A DNA stretch of 12,168 nucleotides, taken from Bacteroidales bacterium. GTDB taxonomy: Bacteria > Bacteroidota > Bacteroidia > Bacteroidales > UBA7960. The stretch covers positions 1-12,168 of the forward strand of contig SKNE01000161.1 of assembly GCA_007120675.1 (NCBI GenBank), in the 5' to 3' direction. The notes under the pieces are model-generated. The model did no database searches. It was not told where the DNA came from and saw nothing but the letters and a program-made list of their open reading frames with translations. This document shows positions 1 through 7,200 of the stretch, in pieces. The position numbers were made by a program, and so were the translations under genes. Within the stretch, counting starts at the first letter, position 1. The number at the start of each line of letters is the position of its first letter.

Positions 1-392
1 CCCTGGTTGTACATTTCAAAGGGGAGGCGCTGTTCGGGACTGATGGTGTCTATGGTCCTCCTGATCTCCTTGAGGGAATAGTCAGAGTCGGGCAAACCGA
101 CGCTGCTCTCTTTGGACAGATTCAGGTAATACAAATCATCGGTTTTGTCCAAAATGGTGTTGTTGCGCACGTTTTGGCGGTAATTGTTGATGAAGGTGTT
201 CTTCATGATGGTGAACGTCCAGGCCTTCAGGTTGGTGTTGGCAGTGAATTTCTCGCGGTTGGTGAGCGCCTTGAGATAGGTCTCCTGCACCAGGTCCTGC
301 GCATCCTCATAATTGGAGGTAAGGGTGTAGGCAAAGTACTTCAGGTTCTTCTGCAATCCCAGTAACTTATAGTTGAATTCTACTGCTGTCAT
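1..392 (-). CDS. ECF-type RNA polymerase sigma factor (partial, C-terminus beyond left edge)
   Basis: This frame is open from an ATG at 392 to the left edge and gives 130 complete codons. It begins MTAVEFNYKLLGLQKNLKYF. Residues about 5-75 match sigma region 2: the stretch SNYEDAQDLVQETYLKAL is the usual -10-binding core, and LKAWTFTIMKNTFINNYR follows it. After a linker, RRTIDTISPEQRLPF is the start of region 4, which the window edge cuts. ECF factors are usually 160-200 aa, so about 40-60 residues are missing. The start is chosen because it sits at the normal distance before region 2 and about 36 nt below a good Bacteroidota promoter. The product would direct RNA polymerase to a small regulon. 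The nearest gene upstream on the same strand encodes a B12-binding MerR regulator, which suggests the sigma factor is its target or partner. No anti-sigma gene is visible on this side. Confidence 0.9.
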   Translation of the reverse strand, partial: MTAVEFNYKLLGLQKNLKYFAYTLTSNYEDAQDLVQETYLKALTNREKFTANTNLKAWTFTIMKNTFINNYRQNVRNNTILDKTDDLYYLNLSKESSVGLPDSDYSLKEIRRTIDTISPEQRLPFEMYNQ

Positions 393-427
393 GGCGACTT
401 GGCTTTTGTTGTTTAACAATCACATAG

Positions 428-457
428 CAAATTTAAACAAAAAACTCATTCATACAA
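428..457 (-). promoter_or_regulatory. Bacteroidota-type promoter for the ECF sigma gene
   Basis: Read on the minus strand there is TTG (457-455), a 19-nt spacer, then TAAATTTG (435-428). This is an exact match to the TAnnTTTG -7 box with normal spacing to the -33 element. Transcription would start near 421, leaving about 29 nt of leader before the ATG at 392. An arm of a perfect inverted repeat lies 2 nt upstream of the -33 box, a good position for a regulator. Confidence 0.65.
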
Positions 458-459
458 CC

Positions 460-519
460 GTTTTAGAGTTTTTTAACAAAATACGTTGAGCATTATTGTC
501 GCTTTGTATACTCTAAAAC
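460..519. repeat. Perfect 10-bp inverted repeat, possible operator
   Basis: GTTTTAGAGT at 460-469 is matched exactly by ACTCTAAAAC at 510-519, with 40 nt between. The arms repeat at a 50-bp interval, about five helical turns, so both face the same side of the DNA. The left arm abuts the -33 element of the sigma-gene promoter. The 10-mer AAAACTCATT also occurs directly at 441-450 and 515-524. A DNA-binding site for a dimeric or tetrameric regulator is an inference; the region is AT-rich, and an RNA hairpin with such a long loop is unlikely. Confidence 0.45.
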
Positions 520-611
520 TCATTTTGCATGGTAAAATTAAGCATTCAAATGCGTCAATCAAAACCAAGTGCATTTAATTTTTGTTAAAAATAAATATCT
601 AAATCATTTTA

Positions 612-639
612 CAAATATATATTTATACCAGGGACCAAA
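612..639 (-). promoter_or_regulatory. Second, upstream promoter-like sequence facing the ECF sigma gene
   Basis: The minus strand reads TTTG (639-636), 16 nt, TATATTTG (619-612). The -7 box is an exact consensus match, but the spacing is 1 nt below the usual 17-23 range. If used, it would give a leader of about 210 nt running through the inverted repeat. The surrounding AT-richness makes a chance match possible. Confidence 0.3.
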
Positions 640-747
640 AAGTTTCCTGTAAACAGGCAAAAATGACAAACAGGGGGTGGTCGGCGGTGTTGTCACCCAT
701 GCCAGCCTCTTTGTTTCATCGGTGGGGTATACCCCCCGGGGGCATTA

Positions 748-846
748 TTGGAGGGGATGCCGGGACGCCAGGGATTTTCGTTGGAGGGGGCACAAGGACC
801 ACATGGGTTTTCAATGGCAGGGGTGCCGGGACGCCAGGGGATCAGA
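748..846. repeat. Three tandem 33-bp units at the 3' end of the MerR-type gene
   Basis: Units at 748-780, 781-813 and 814-846 align end to end. The first and third share TGCCGGGACGCCAGGG exactly (758-773 and 824-839). I count 23 of 33 identical positions between the first and second units, and 23 of 33 between the first and third. A weaker partial unit may precede them at 719-747. The last unit includes the TGA stop of the regulator (842-844). The period is 11 codons, and on the minus strand the frame continues that of the regulator. Confidence 0.6.
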
Positions 847-1723
847 GGCTTTTCAGCCTGTCCTTGAACTCGTTCACGTCATTGACAATAATGACGTTTT
901 CAGGCAGTTCGGAAGGAATTTCCTTCACCTGGATGCCGGTGATGAAGATCTTGTTCTGATGAAAGGCCTCGGAGAGTTTCTCCAGGTATGGGGGGATTTC
1001 TTTCTGACTCATTGCGGCGACAAAGTAGGTAAAGACATAATCCGGCTTCCTGATCCTGATCACTTCCGCCACATCGTCAAAGGGCACTGATTGTCCCAGG
1101 TAGATCACCTTAAAGCCATTTTTGCGCAGGATAAAGGTGTAAAAAAGCAACCCCAGTTCATGGAGTTCTTTTTCCGGCAGGAAGAGCAGGAAGGTTTTGG
1201 CATCCTGTCCCCCCGGCTTGCTTAACCCGTCGATGGCAATGATGAACTTCTGGCGAATCAGGTTGGTGATAAAGTGTTCCTGGGCGGGATTGATGGTGCC
1301 GATCAGCCAAAGCACACCCACTTTTTCAAGAAAAGGGTACAATACGTGTGTCACGCACTTTTCGAACCCCAGCTTCAGCACGGCGGTGTTCAGGGCCTGC
1401 TCAAAGCTGTCCTCATTCATCTCGATCATGGAAATCACCAGGTTGTTGATGATGCTCTCATAGTCCCCGTGGGTACTGGAAATTTCCATCATTTTTTCGC
1501 TGATCTCCCTGTCATCCATGCGGGCGATGTTGGAGATTTTGAACCCATGGCGATTAAGCGTACTGATATTGAGCAGCCTTTTCAGGTCGCAATCGTGATA
1601 GTAGCGAATGTTTGTATCGGTGCGCTTGGGAGAGATCACGTCATAGCGCCGCTCCCACATCCTGATGGTGTGGGCCTTGATGCCGCTGAGTTTTTCCAGG
1701 TCGTTGATGGAGTAGCGAACCAT
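842..1723 (-). CDS. MerR-family regulator with adenosylcobalamin-binding domain (CarH/LitR type)
   Basis: The protein is 293 aa, the usual length for this family. Residues 1-70 form a MerR winged helix-turn-helix (YSINDLEKLSGIKAHTIRMW, then RRYDVISPKRTDTNIRYY). Residues about 85-165 form the helical cap, with the Wx9EH signature of photoreceptor CarH intact (W139, E149, H150). Residues about 175-293 are a Rossmann-like B12-binding domain with the cobalamin-ligand motif ExHxxG (E186, H188, G191) and the typical YLGQSVP stretch. In the family, AdoCbl drives tetramer formation and DNA binding, and light breaks the complex and releases repression. Keeping both signatures argues that it still binds B12. 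It lies upstream of an ECF sigma gene on the same strand, as in LitR/LitS circuits, and diverges from the DnaB-like gene across 168 bases. I see no clean TAnnTTTG box for its own promoter. The light role is inference; AdoCbl sensing in the dark is the main alternative. Confidence 0.93.
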   Translation of the reverse strand: MVRYSINDLEKLSGIKAHTIRMWERRYDVISPKRTDTNIRYYHDCDLKRLLNISTLNRHGFKISNIARMDDREISEKMMEISSTHGDYESIINNLVISMIEMNEDSFEQALNTAVLKLGFEKCVTHVLYPFLEKVGVLWLIGTINPAQEHFITNLIRQKFIIAIDGLSKPGGQDAKTFLLFLPEKELHELGLLFYTFILRKNGFKVIYLGQSVPFDDVAEVIRIRKPDYVFTYFVAAMSQKEIPPYLEKLSEAFHQNKIFITGIQVKEIPSELPENVIIVNDVNEFKDRLKSL

Positions 1724-1802
1724 GACTTATCTTGCAGATAAAGGGGTTTTGATGCTGATGCTTTTCCTTGTTTAAACATACAGAGGCACAAAAAGTTCAC
1801 GC

Positions 1803-1833
1803 TTGTCTTTTTTAATAAAAATCCTTATATTGG
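1803..1833 (+). promoter_or_regulatory. Promoter for the DnaB-like gene
   Basis: TTG (1803-1805), 20 nt, then TATATTGG (1826-1833), one mismatch from TAnnTTTG. This predicts a start near 1840 and about 50 nt of leader before the ATG at 1892. It is the best plus-strand candidate in the 168-base divergent spacer. Confidence 0.5.
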
Positions 1834-1891
1834 GGCTCTTTTTGTCTCAAGCTGTATTCATCCATTCATTTACACACATAAAACACCACAT

Positions 1892-2791
1892 ATGGAACTT
1901 AACACCTTAGAAGTCACAGAGCAGCCAGAGGGTCTCCGGTTTACCAGCATCCGCGAGCTGGTAAACCGGACCCTCAACCAGAATTTTGGCGCTGCCGCCG
2001 TAACAGACGGCATCCCCTCGGGCTTTAATGCACTGGATAAGGTGCTTGGGGGGTTTAAGAAGGGACATTTATATACTGTTGCGGTCAGACCCGGCATGGG
2101 AAAGACCGCTTTTTTATTGTCCCTGGTCAACAACATGGCCATCAAAAACAACTTTGGTGTGGCCATCTTTTCCTTTGAGCGGTCCAACACCAAGATGACC
2201 AGCAGGCTCATAGAAAGCGAGACGGGCATGTCGCTGGACAAATTGGTTTCAGGACAGATGAAGGAGAGTGAAAGAGACCACATGCTCTCCTTGCTGGGCA
2301 ACATAGCCAAGGCACCCATTTTCATTGACGACAGTCCGGCACCCCCTGCAGATCAGATGCGGCAAAAAATGGAGGCCCTGGAGGCCACACAGGCTGTCGA
2401 TGCCATCGTGATCGATTACCTTGAGTTATTGAGCCTGGATCCAGCCAGTGAAACAGACCGCCCTGCCCTGCTGGAACGCAGCATAGAGCATATCCGTGAT
2501 GCCGCAAGGAAGCTGGATCTGCCTGTTCTCCTCTTCTCGCAGTCAGCAGGCTACAGCAATGGCCATAATCAGGACAAGCAGCAGAGGCTTTCAGCCCTCC
2601 CGGAATTCATCAGGAAACAAAGCGATGTGTCCATGCTCCTGCACCGCAGGGATGCCTTTCCACGCAGCCTGCTGAATAAAAACGAGCACAGCGTGGAGCT
2701 TGTCGTAACCACAGAAAACCCAGGGGCTGAAGTAGAGATCGTGCCGCTGAACTTCATTGAAAGCATCGCCAAATTCACGGACATTTCCTGA
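1892..2791 (+). CDS. DnaB-like RecA-fold ATPase lacking the N-terminal helicase domain
   Basis: The protein is 299 aa, against about 450-520 for replicative DnaB, and it aligns only with the C-terminal motor domain. Residues 39-60 (DGIPSGFNALDKVLGGFKKG) are the usual entry to that domain. The Walker A is RPGMGKT (66-72). The catalytic-type Glu is in FSFE (E96), Walker B is VIDYLEL (D175), and the sensor-like Gln is in LLFSQ (Q217). The DnaB signature that normally reads near DLRESG and IEQDAD is eroded here (LSALPEFIRKQSDVSMLLHR, about 233-252). ATP binding is therefore likely, but processive helicase activity is doubtful; its true role is unknown. The ATG at 1892 is the only plausible start, with no Shine-Dalgarno. 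A strong hairpin sequence lies within codons 13-28. An intrinsic terminator and then a DUF2148 gene follow. A KaiC/RadA-like ATPase is an alternative description. Confidence 0.85.
   Translation: MELNTLEVTEQPEGLRFTSIRELVNRTLNQNFGAAAVTDGIPSGFNALDKVLGGFKKGHLYTVAVRPGMGKTAFLLSLVNNMAIKNNFGVAIFSFERSNTKMTSRLIESETGMSLDKLVSGQMKESERDHMLSLLGNIAKAPIFIDDSPAPPADQMRQKMEALEATQAVDAIVIDYLELLSLDPASETDRPALLERSIEHIRDAARKLDLPVLLFSQSAGYSNGHNQDKQQRLSALPEFIRKQSDVSMLLHRRDAFPRSLLNKNEHSVELVVTTENPGAEVEIVPLNFIESIAKFTDIS
1928..1975 (+). repeat. Long inverted repeat inside the start of the DnaB-like gene
   Basis: TCCGGTTTACCAGC (1935-1948) is the exact reverse complement of GCTGGTAAACCGGA (1957-1970), with an 8-nt loop. After a 2-nt bulge on the left (1933-1934), GAGGG (1928-1932) pairs with CCCTC (1971-1975). 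The mRNA could form a 19-bp stem starting 36 nt after the start codon, with no T-run. The repeat is fully coding. Confidence 0.8.
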
Positions 2792-2797
2792 ATAAAC

Positions 2798-2829
2798 AAT
2801 CCCGGCCTGAAAAATGCCGGGATTTTTTA
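2798..2829 (+). terminator. Intrinsic terminator after the DnaB-like gene
   Basis: AATCCCGGC (2798-2806) pairs perfectly with GCCGGGATT (2816-2824) over a 9-nt loop and runs into a T-rich tract. It begins 6 nt after the stop codon at 2791. The next gene starts only 33 nt further on. Confidence 0.85.
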
Positions 2830-2857
2830 TTATTTTTCGGCCCAAAAACTTCTTTCT

Positions 2858-3400
2858 ATGGCCATCATCAATGAGAATGAAATGAAACAACATGCCACGC
2901 TGGAGGTGGCAAAAAAGATGATCATTGCAGCGCGTACCGCGCCTAAGGCCCGCGGCGTCAACACCATTGCCATGTCCGTTTTAACTGGCAGTGACATACA
3001 GGCCCTGGCAAAAGTGATGCAAAACATTGGCGAGGAAGAAAACAATCACATCTTTGAGCGGGACGCATCCAACGTTTTGAACGCTGCAGAGGTCGTTGTG
3101 ATCATGGGTACAAAAATACAGACCCTCGGACTGAAAACCTGCGGTTTGTGTGGGTTCCCCAATTGCGCCGCCAAGGAAAAAGAACCCGGCATACCTTGTG
3201 TGTTCAACACCGGCGACCTGGGCATCGCCATCGGTTCTGCCGTGAGCGTTGCCATGGATTCAAGGGTGGACAACCGCATCATGTACACCATCGGGGTGGC
3301 GGCACAGAAAATGGGATTGCTGGGAAAAGATTACAAGGTGGTTTATGGCATCCCGCTGAGCACCACATCAAAAAACCCCTTTTTCGACAGGAAAAAGTAG
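2858..3400 (+). CDS. DUF2148 ferredoxin-domain protein
   Basis: The protein is 180 aa, the normal size for the family, whose function is not known. The N-terminal half includes KKMIIAARTAPKARGVNTI (about 19-37), a helical stretch with the family's AARTAPKARG signature. Four cysteines follow in the pattern Cx2Cx4Cx10C (C95, C98, C103, C114), in TCGLCGFPNC and then IPC. They are suited to one 4Fe-4S cluster. The C-terminal half (about 118-175) is Gly/Ala-rich and ends in the conserved VYGIPLS. No signal peptide or membrane segment is visible, so it is probably cytosolic. The family is common in anaerobes. The gene follows the DnaB-like gene by 66 nt with a terminator between, so it may be read only by leak-through or from an unseen promoter. 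It converges with tpx across 51 bases. Confidence 0.9.
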   Translation: MAIINENEMKQHATLEVAKKMIIAARTAPKARGVNTIAMSVLTGSDIQALAKVMQNIGEEENNHIFERDASNVLNAAEVVVIMGTKIQTLGLKTCGLCGFPNCAAKEKEPGIPCVFNTGDLGIAIGSAVSVAMDSRVDNRIMYTIGVAAQKMGLLGKDYKVVYGIPLSTTSKNPFFDRKK

Positions 3401-3451
3401 CCCTGGCCGGCAGGAAACGGGGCACTCCCGGCAACCAAGACCGGGACCGGC

Positions 3452-3964
3452 TTAAGCCAGCTCTTTGGCCACCGCCAGCGCCTTATCGTAATCGGGGTGA
3501 TCACCCACCTCCCCGACCAACTCCACGTAGCGGACCACATCCTCTTTGTCCACAATCACAATGGCCCTGGCCAGGATGCCAAACTCTTCAATGAGCAAGC
3601 CATACTTGATCCCAAAATCCTTGTCTTTCTGATCCGATACAGTGGTCACCTTGTCGATGCCCTCGGCTGCACAGAATCGCTTCAGCGCAAAGGGTAAGTC
3701 ACAGGAGATACTGATTACATGCACATCTTCCATCTTTGCGGCTTCCAGGTTGAAGCGGCGGGTCTGCTGGGCGCACACATCCGTATCCACACTGGGAACC
3801 GAGGAAATGATGCGCACCTTGCCCTGGTAATCGCTCAAACTGAAAGGTTTGAGGTCCGTTCCGGTGGCGATGAAGTTTTTGGCAGGCAGGTCCTTCCTGA
3901 TGAGCTTGCCCATCAGGGTAACCGGGTTACCACCGAGGGTGACTAGATCTGTGTTTCTTTTCAT
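3452..3964 (-). CDS. tpx: Thiol peroxidase (atypical 2-Cys peroxiredoxin Tpx)
   Basis: The 170-aa product matches Tpx along its length (E. coli Tpx is 168 aa). It reduces peroxides, including lipid hydroperoxides, using thioredoxin as electron donor. The N-terminus carries the family phrase GGNPVTL (11-17). The peroxidatic site is SVDTDVC (T61, C64), and the resolving cysteine is in DLPFALKRFC (C98). The 34-residue spacing between them is as in E. coli (61 and 95). A further Cys88 lies in SISCDLPF. The ATG at 3964 was chosen over an in-frame ATG at 4072, because homology begins here and the extra 36 codons would overlap the predicted promoter and match nothing in the family. It is a single-gene unit, divergent from the large secreted protein. 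Its job is probably peroxide defence in an oxygen-sensitive cell. Confidence 0.96.
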   Translation of the reverse strand: MKRNTDLVTLGGNPVTLMGKLIRKDLPAKNFIATGTDLKPFSLSDYQGKVRIISSVPSVDTDVCAQQTRRFNLEAAKMEDVHVISISCDLPFALKRFCAAEGIDKVTTVSDQKDKDFGIKYGLLIEEFGILARAIVIVDKEDVVRYVELVGEVGDHPDYDKALAVAKELA

Positions 3965-4038
3965 GATGCAGGGGTATTGTTCCCGGGTAAAGCCGGGAGT
4001 GACATAATTGATTTCATTTTCTATCCATTTCAAACAAA

Positions 4039-4046
4039 CAAACTTA
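4039..4046 (-). promoter_or_regulatory. Candidate -7 box for tpx
   Basis: The minus strand reads TAAGTTTG (4046-4039), an exact TAnnTTTG match, about 75 nt before the tpx start codon. No TTG lies at the proper distance upstream, so activation by a regulator would be needed if it is used. An inverted repeat, AAACAAA (4036-4042) and TTTGTTT (4051-4057), brackets the box with 8 nt between the arms. That would suit an operator, though the arms are simple sequence. Confidence 0.4.
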
Positions 4047-4079
4047 AGTATTTGTTTAAGGCCTCTTTTCACTTTGTCA

Positions 4080-4110
4080 TTGCCCCATTGAAATAAGTCG
4101 CGTATATTTG
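4080..4110 (+). promoter_or_regulatory. Bacteroidota-type promoter for the T9SS protein gene
   Basis: TTG (4080-4082), 20 nt, TATATTTG (4103-4110). The -7 box is exact and the spacing is normal. The predicted start near 4117 leaves a long leader of 110-145 nt, depending on which start codon is used. Confidence 0.6.
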
Positions 4111-4260
4111 TTGACAGGTAAGCAGCTGTAGCACAGCGCCTTATATCTGTTTTTTAGCCAATAAATACACATCAGGCGCCTGTGTTTTATAAGGAAGCTG
4201 CCTCTTTTTTACACATAACCTGGCAAAGTGGACAAGCAAATTACAAATGTGAAAAGTGGT

Positions 4261-7200
4261 ATGGTTCGGATCCTGTTCCTGGGTGCCTGCCTGGTGATGT
4301 TGCTCCTCTCATCACACGCAGAAGGCCATACCCAGGGTAAACCACAAAACACGCTGACTGTCAATGTGCTCGCACCAGGTGAAGAAGCCCTGGAAGGGGC
4401 CGTGCTATTTGTCAACGATGTACACGACAGCGAACAGGTCACCGGACATGATGGCGTGGTGAGCTTCCAGCTGGAAGCAGGTACACACCTCATCTATTCT
4501 TATGCTGCTGGCTACCTTGACCGCATCCTTCCCATCCTCATGGAAGGGGAAGACAAAGAGATAGAGATCACACACCAGGCATCCTTGCTGTGGTCCACAG
4601 AGCCCGCCAATGCCCCCATCGGCATCGGTGAAGCCAACGGGGTGCGACTGGCTGCCGCCGGAGGCAAGCTCTACCTGCGTGTGGCCTATGGCGGACCGGC
4701 CGGCGGAACACAATATGGCGCTCTCCACGATTTTTATGTGTACGACCCTACTGACGATACCTGGACACAGCTTCCCGATGCACCTTACGCCGGATTGTAC
4801 GGCATCACCACGGCCCATGGACCCACCTCCGGCGGCACCGACGCCATCTATATCATGCGCGGCTACCCGGCAGGCCAGCGCACCTGGATGGCACGGTATA
4901 ACATCGACGCAGCTGCCTGGGAGCCAGGCCTGAATCACCAGATTCCGTGGCGCTACGACCTGGGCAACCAGTACAATGGCGATGGTTTCCAGGATTACCC
5001 GCGAAATGGGGCGGTGATGGTGTGGGACAAGGATGACCACATCTATCTCTTTCCGGGATCGGCCTACAGCTACGAGAAATACGATTGGTACCGTTACTCG
5101 GTCAGTAGCGACAGCTGGGAGGACATGGACGCATTGCCCCACCGGCAGGGACCGGGTAATGCCGCAGTGCTGGTGGAAGCTGGTGCCGCCGGACTGGACC
5201 AGGATTATATTTATGTGCAGTTTGGACTGAGTCCGGTGGGTGACTACACGGCGGCAGAGTTCTGGCGCTACGGTCTCGACAGCGGACAGTGGGAAAACAT
5301 GGCAGATCACGCCTATGGTGCCGACGATGGCTCCATGCTGGCATGGGACGGATCCAACTACATCTACCACACCCCGGGTGCCTACGTGGAGCAGCTGTGG
5401 GACAGGGGACAGGATCAGAAACGGGAGCTCATGCGCTATGATATCAGCCTGGACAGCTGGACGGAAATGGAAAAAACACCCTATAACCGCTGGGGAGGCT
5501 GGGATGACGCCGGGGGCATTGTTCTCATCGGCGATCAGCTATACGGAATGAAAGGGGGCAGCGACGTGGCCTGGGCTGAAGACGAGTTCGTCTCGGGCGG
5601 GGGCGACATCCCCTCCGATAAGCTCTGGCGGTTCACCATCCCCCAGGATACCCGTAACCTCACCCTCCTTGACGCGGAAGGACAGGGCTACACTTATCCT
5701 GCCCCAGGGGTTTACACGCACCCTGCCGGCAGCCAGGCCGAACTCCTGGCCGTTCCCTCAGGGGGATGGGAGTTCTCAGGCTGGCTCCTGGACGGCACCA
5801 GCTATCCGGGAGAGGCATCCATGAGCCTGCCGGTCACCGAAGACATGACGGTTCAGGCGGTCTTCATGCCCGAAACCTTTATCCTTTACGCCAGTCCGCC
5901 GGTCCTCTACAACCTGAATTATCCGGTGGGACACGGCCCCTCCCCGGCCGCCTCCTTTACCCTCTGGGGTGAGACGCTGGAACCTGCCAGCGGCCTGATC
6001 ACCGTCAGCGGTACGGCACACTACGAAGTGTCGGCCAACGGGGAGACCTTCCAGGAGCAGGTCCAGCTGGCCTACAGCGACTCCTCTCTGGAAGCCACCC
6101 CCCTCTTCGTTCGGCTCAAAGCCGGCCTGGATGCCGGCAGCTATGCCAACGAGAGCCTCCTCATAGAAGGGGGCGGGGATGCCATCCAGGTGGTGGTACA
6201 CGGCGAAGTCAGCTCCACCGGCACCCCTTACAGCCAGGACTTCAGCAGTTTTCAGAACCTGGCCACACTCCCTGCAGGCTGGAGCCTGGACGGCCATTAC
6301 GAATACCGGGGAGACTTCGGGGAAGGGACCGGCGGCGGACTCCGGGGCAACGGGGTGCTGGGGTTCCAGGTGACAGCCACCCCTCCCAACAACCACTTCA
6401 CCGCCAGCCTTTCGTTGATCAACGATTCGGGAACTCCCATCACCGACCTGCTCATCGCTTACAGGGGGCGGGTGGCCCGGAATGTGACCGGCACACCGGA
6501 ATGGGTGGTGTCGGTGGAGGGACAGGAACAGGAAGACCTGGGCTACAGCACGGCAGACGGGGTGGACAAACACCTGGTCGCCCTGGTGAGTGATCTGCTG
6601 ATCGGGGACGGCGCCTCTTTCGACATTAGCTGGTATACCACATCGGAAGGCACGACGGGACACCGGCGGCAGATTGGGACCACTGACATCTTTGTGGACA
6701 AGGCGATCCCGGTGTATGCCGATACCGACCCGGCCAGCCTGCCCCCCCATGCCACCATCGCCATCAAGGATTTTGTGCAGCTGGAAGAAGACCTTGTGGT
6801 GGAAAACCTGGTGATTACCCGGGAGAACGCCCTTCACCTGATGCCCGGCATAAACCTCACTGTCAACGGAACCATCTTTAACCTGAACGAGGGAGAAGAG
6901 GCAAGCGCCGGCCTGCTGCTGCACTCCGGGCCCGGTGGAACAGCCTCCCTGATCCATCACAGCCACGACACGCCAGCCACCGTCGAGCGTTATATCGAAG
7001 GGAGCACCGGCAACCAAACGACAGGCAGTGGGTGGAACTGGCACCTGATCTCCTCACCGGTGGAAAACCAGGTGATCGATGAAGACTGGTTGTCCGGTGA
7101 ACAGGATGAGGCTTACGATTTTTTCTTTTGGGATGAGCAGGACCAGGAGTGGACTGACCTGGATGACGAGGGGGGAGAAGTCCACTTTTTTATCCCCGGA

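Larger units (their letters stand above)
393..841. other. 449-base spacer between the ECF sigma and MerR-type genes
   Basis: No credible gene is seen here. The left two thirds (393-660) is strongly AT-rich and holds the sigma-gene promoter and inverted repeat. It also has a second exact minus-strand -7 box, TATATTTG (619-612), preceded by TTTG (639-636) at a 16-nt spacing slightly shorter than usual. The right third (about 660-841) is GC-rich. It contains the palindrome GGGGTATACCCC (724-735), an overlapping CCCCCGGGGG (733-742) and a 33-bp tandem repeat array. Short frames on either strand there are low-complexity and do not look like proteins. Confidence 0.6.

Noticed and set aside
460..519. 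GTTTTAGAGT resembles the start of some type II CRISPR repeats
   Set aside because: Only one inverted pair is present, with no regular spacer-repeat array and no cas genes in the window.
663..1090. Short plus-strand open frames over the repeat array and the 3' end of the MerR-type gene
   Set aside because: Low-complexity Gly/Arg-rich translations that overlap the repeats and a well-supported gene on the other strand.
3965..4072. Upstream ATG at 4072 extending tpx by 36 codons
   Set aside because: The extension has no family similarity and covers the predicted tpx promoter; homology starts at the ATG at 3964.
4288..4299. LGAC in the signal peptide of the large secreted protein, lipobox-like
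   Set aside because: The cysteine comes too early and the hydrophobic core continues after it. The T9SS sorting domain fits a signal peptidase I substrate better.
5776..7044. 422-codon minus-strand open frame inside the T9SS gene
   Set aside because: Antisense shadow of GC-rich coding DNA; the translation has no recognisable domain, and the plus-strand protein is coherent throughout.
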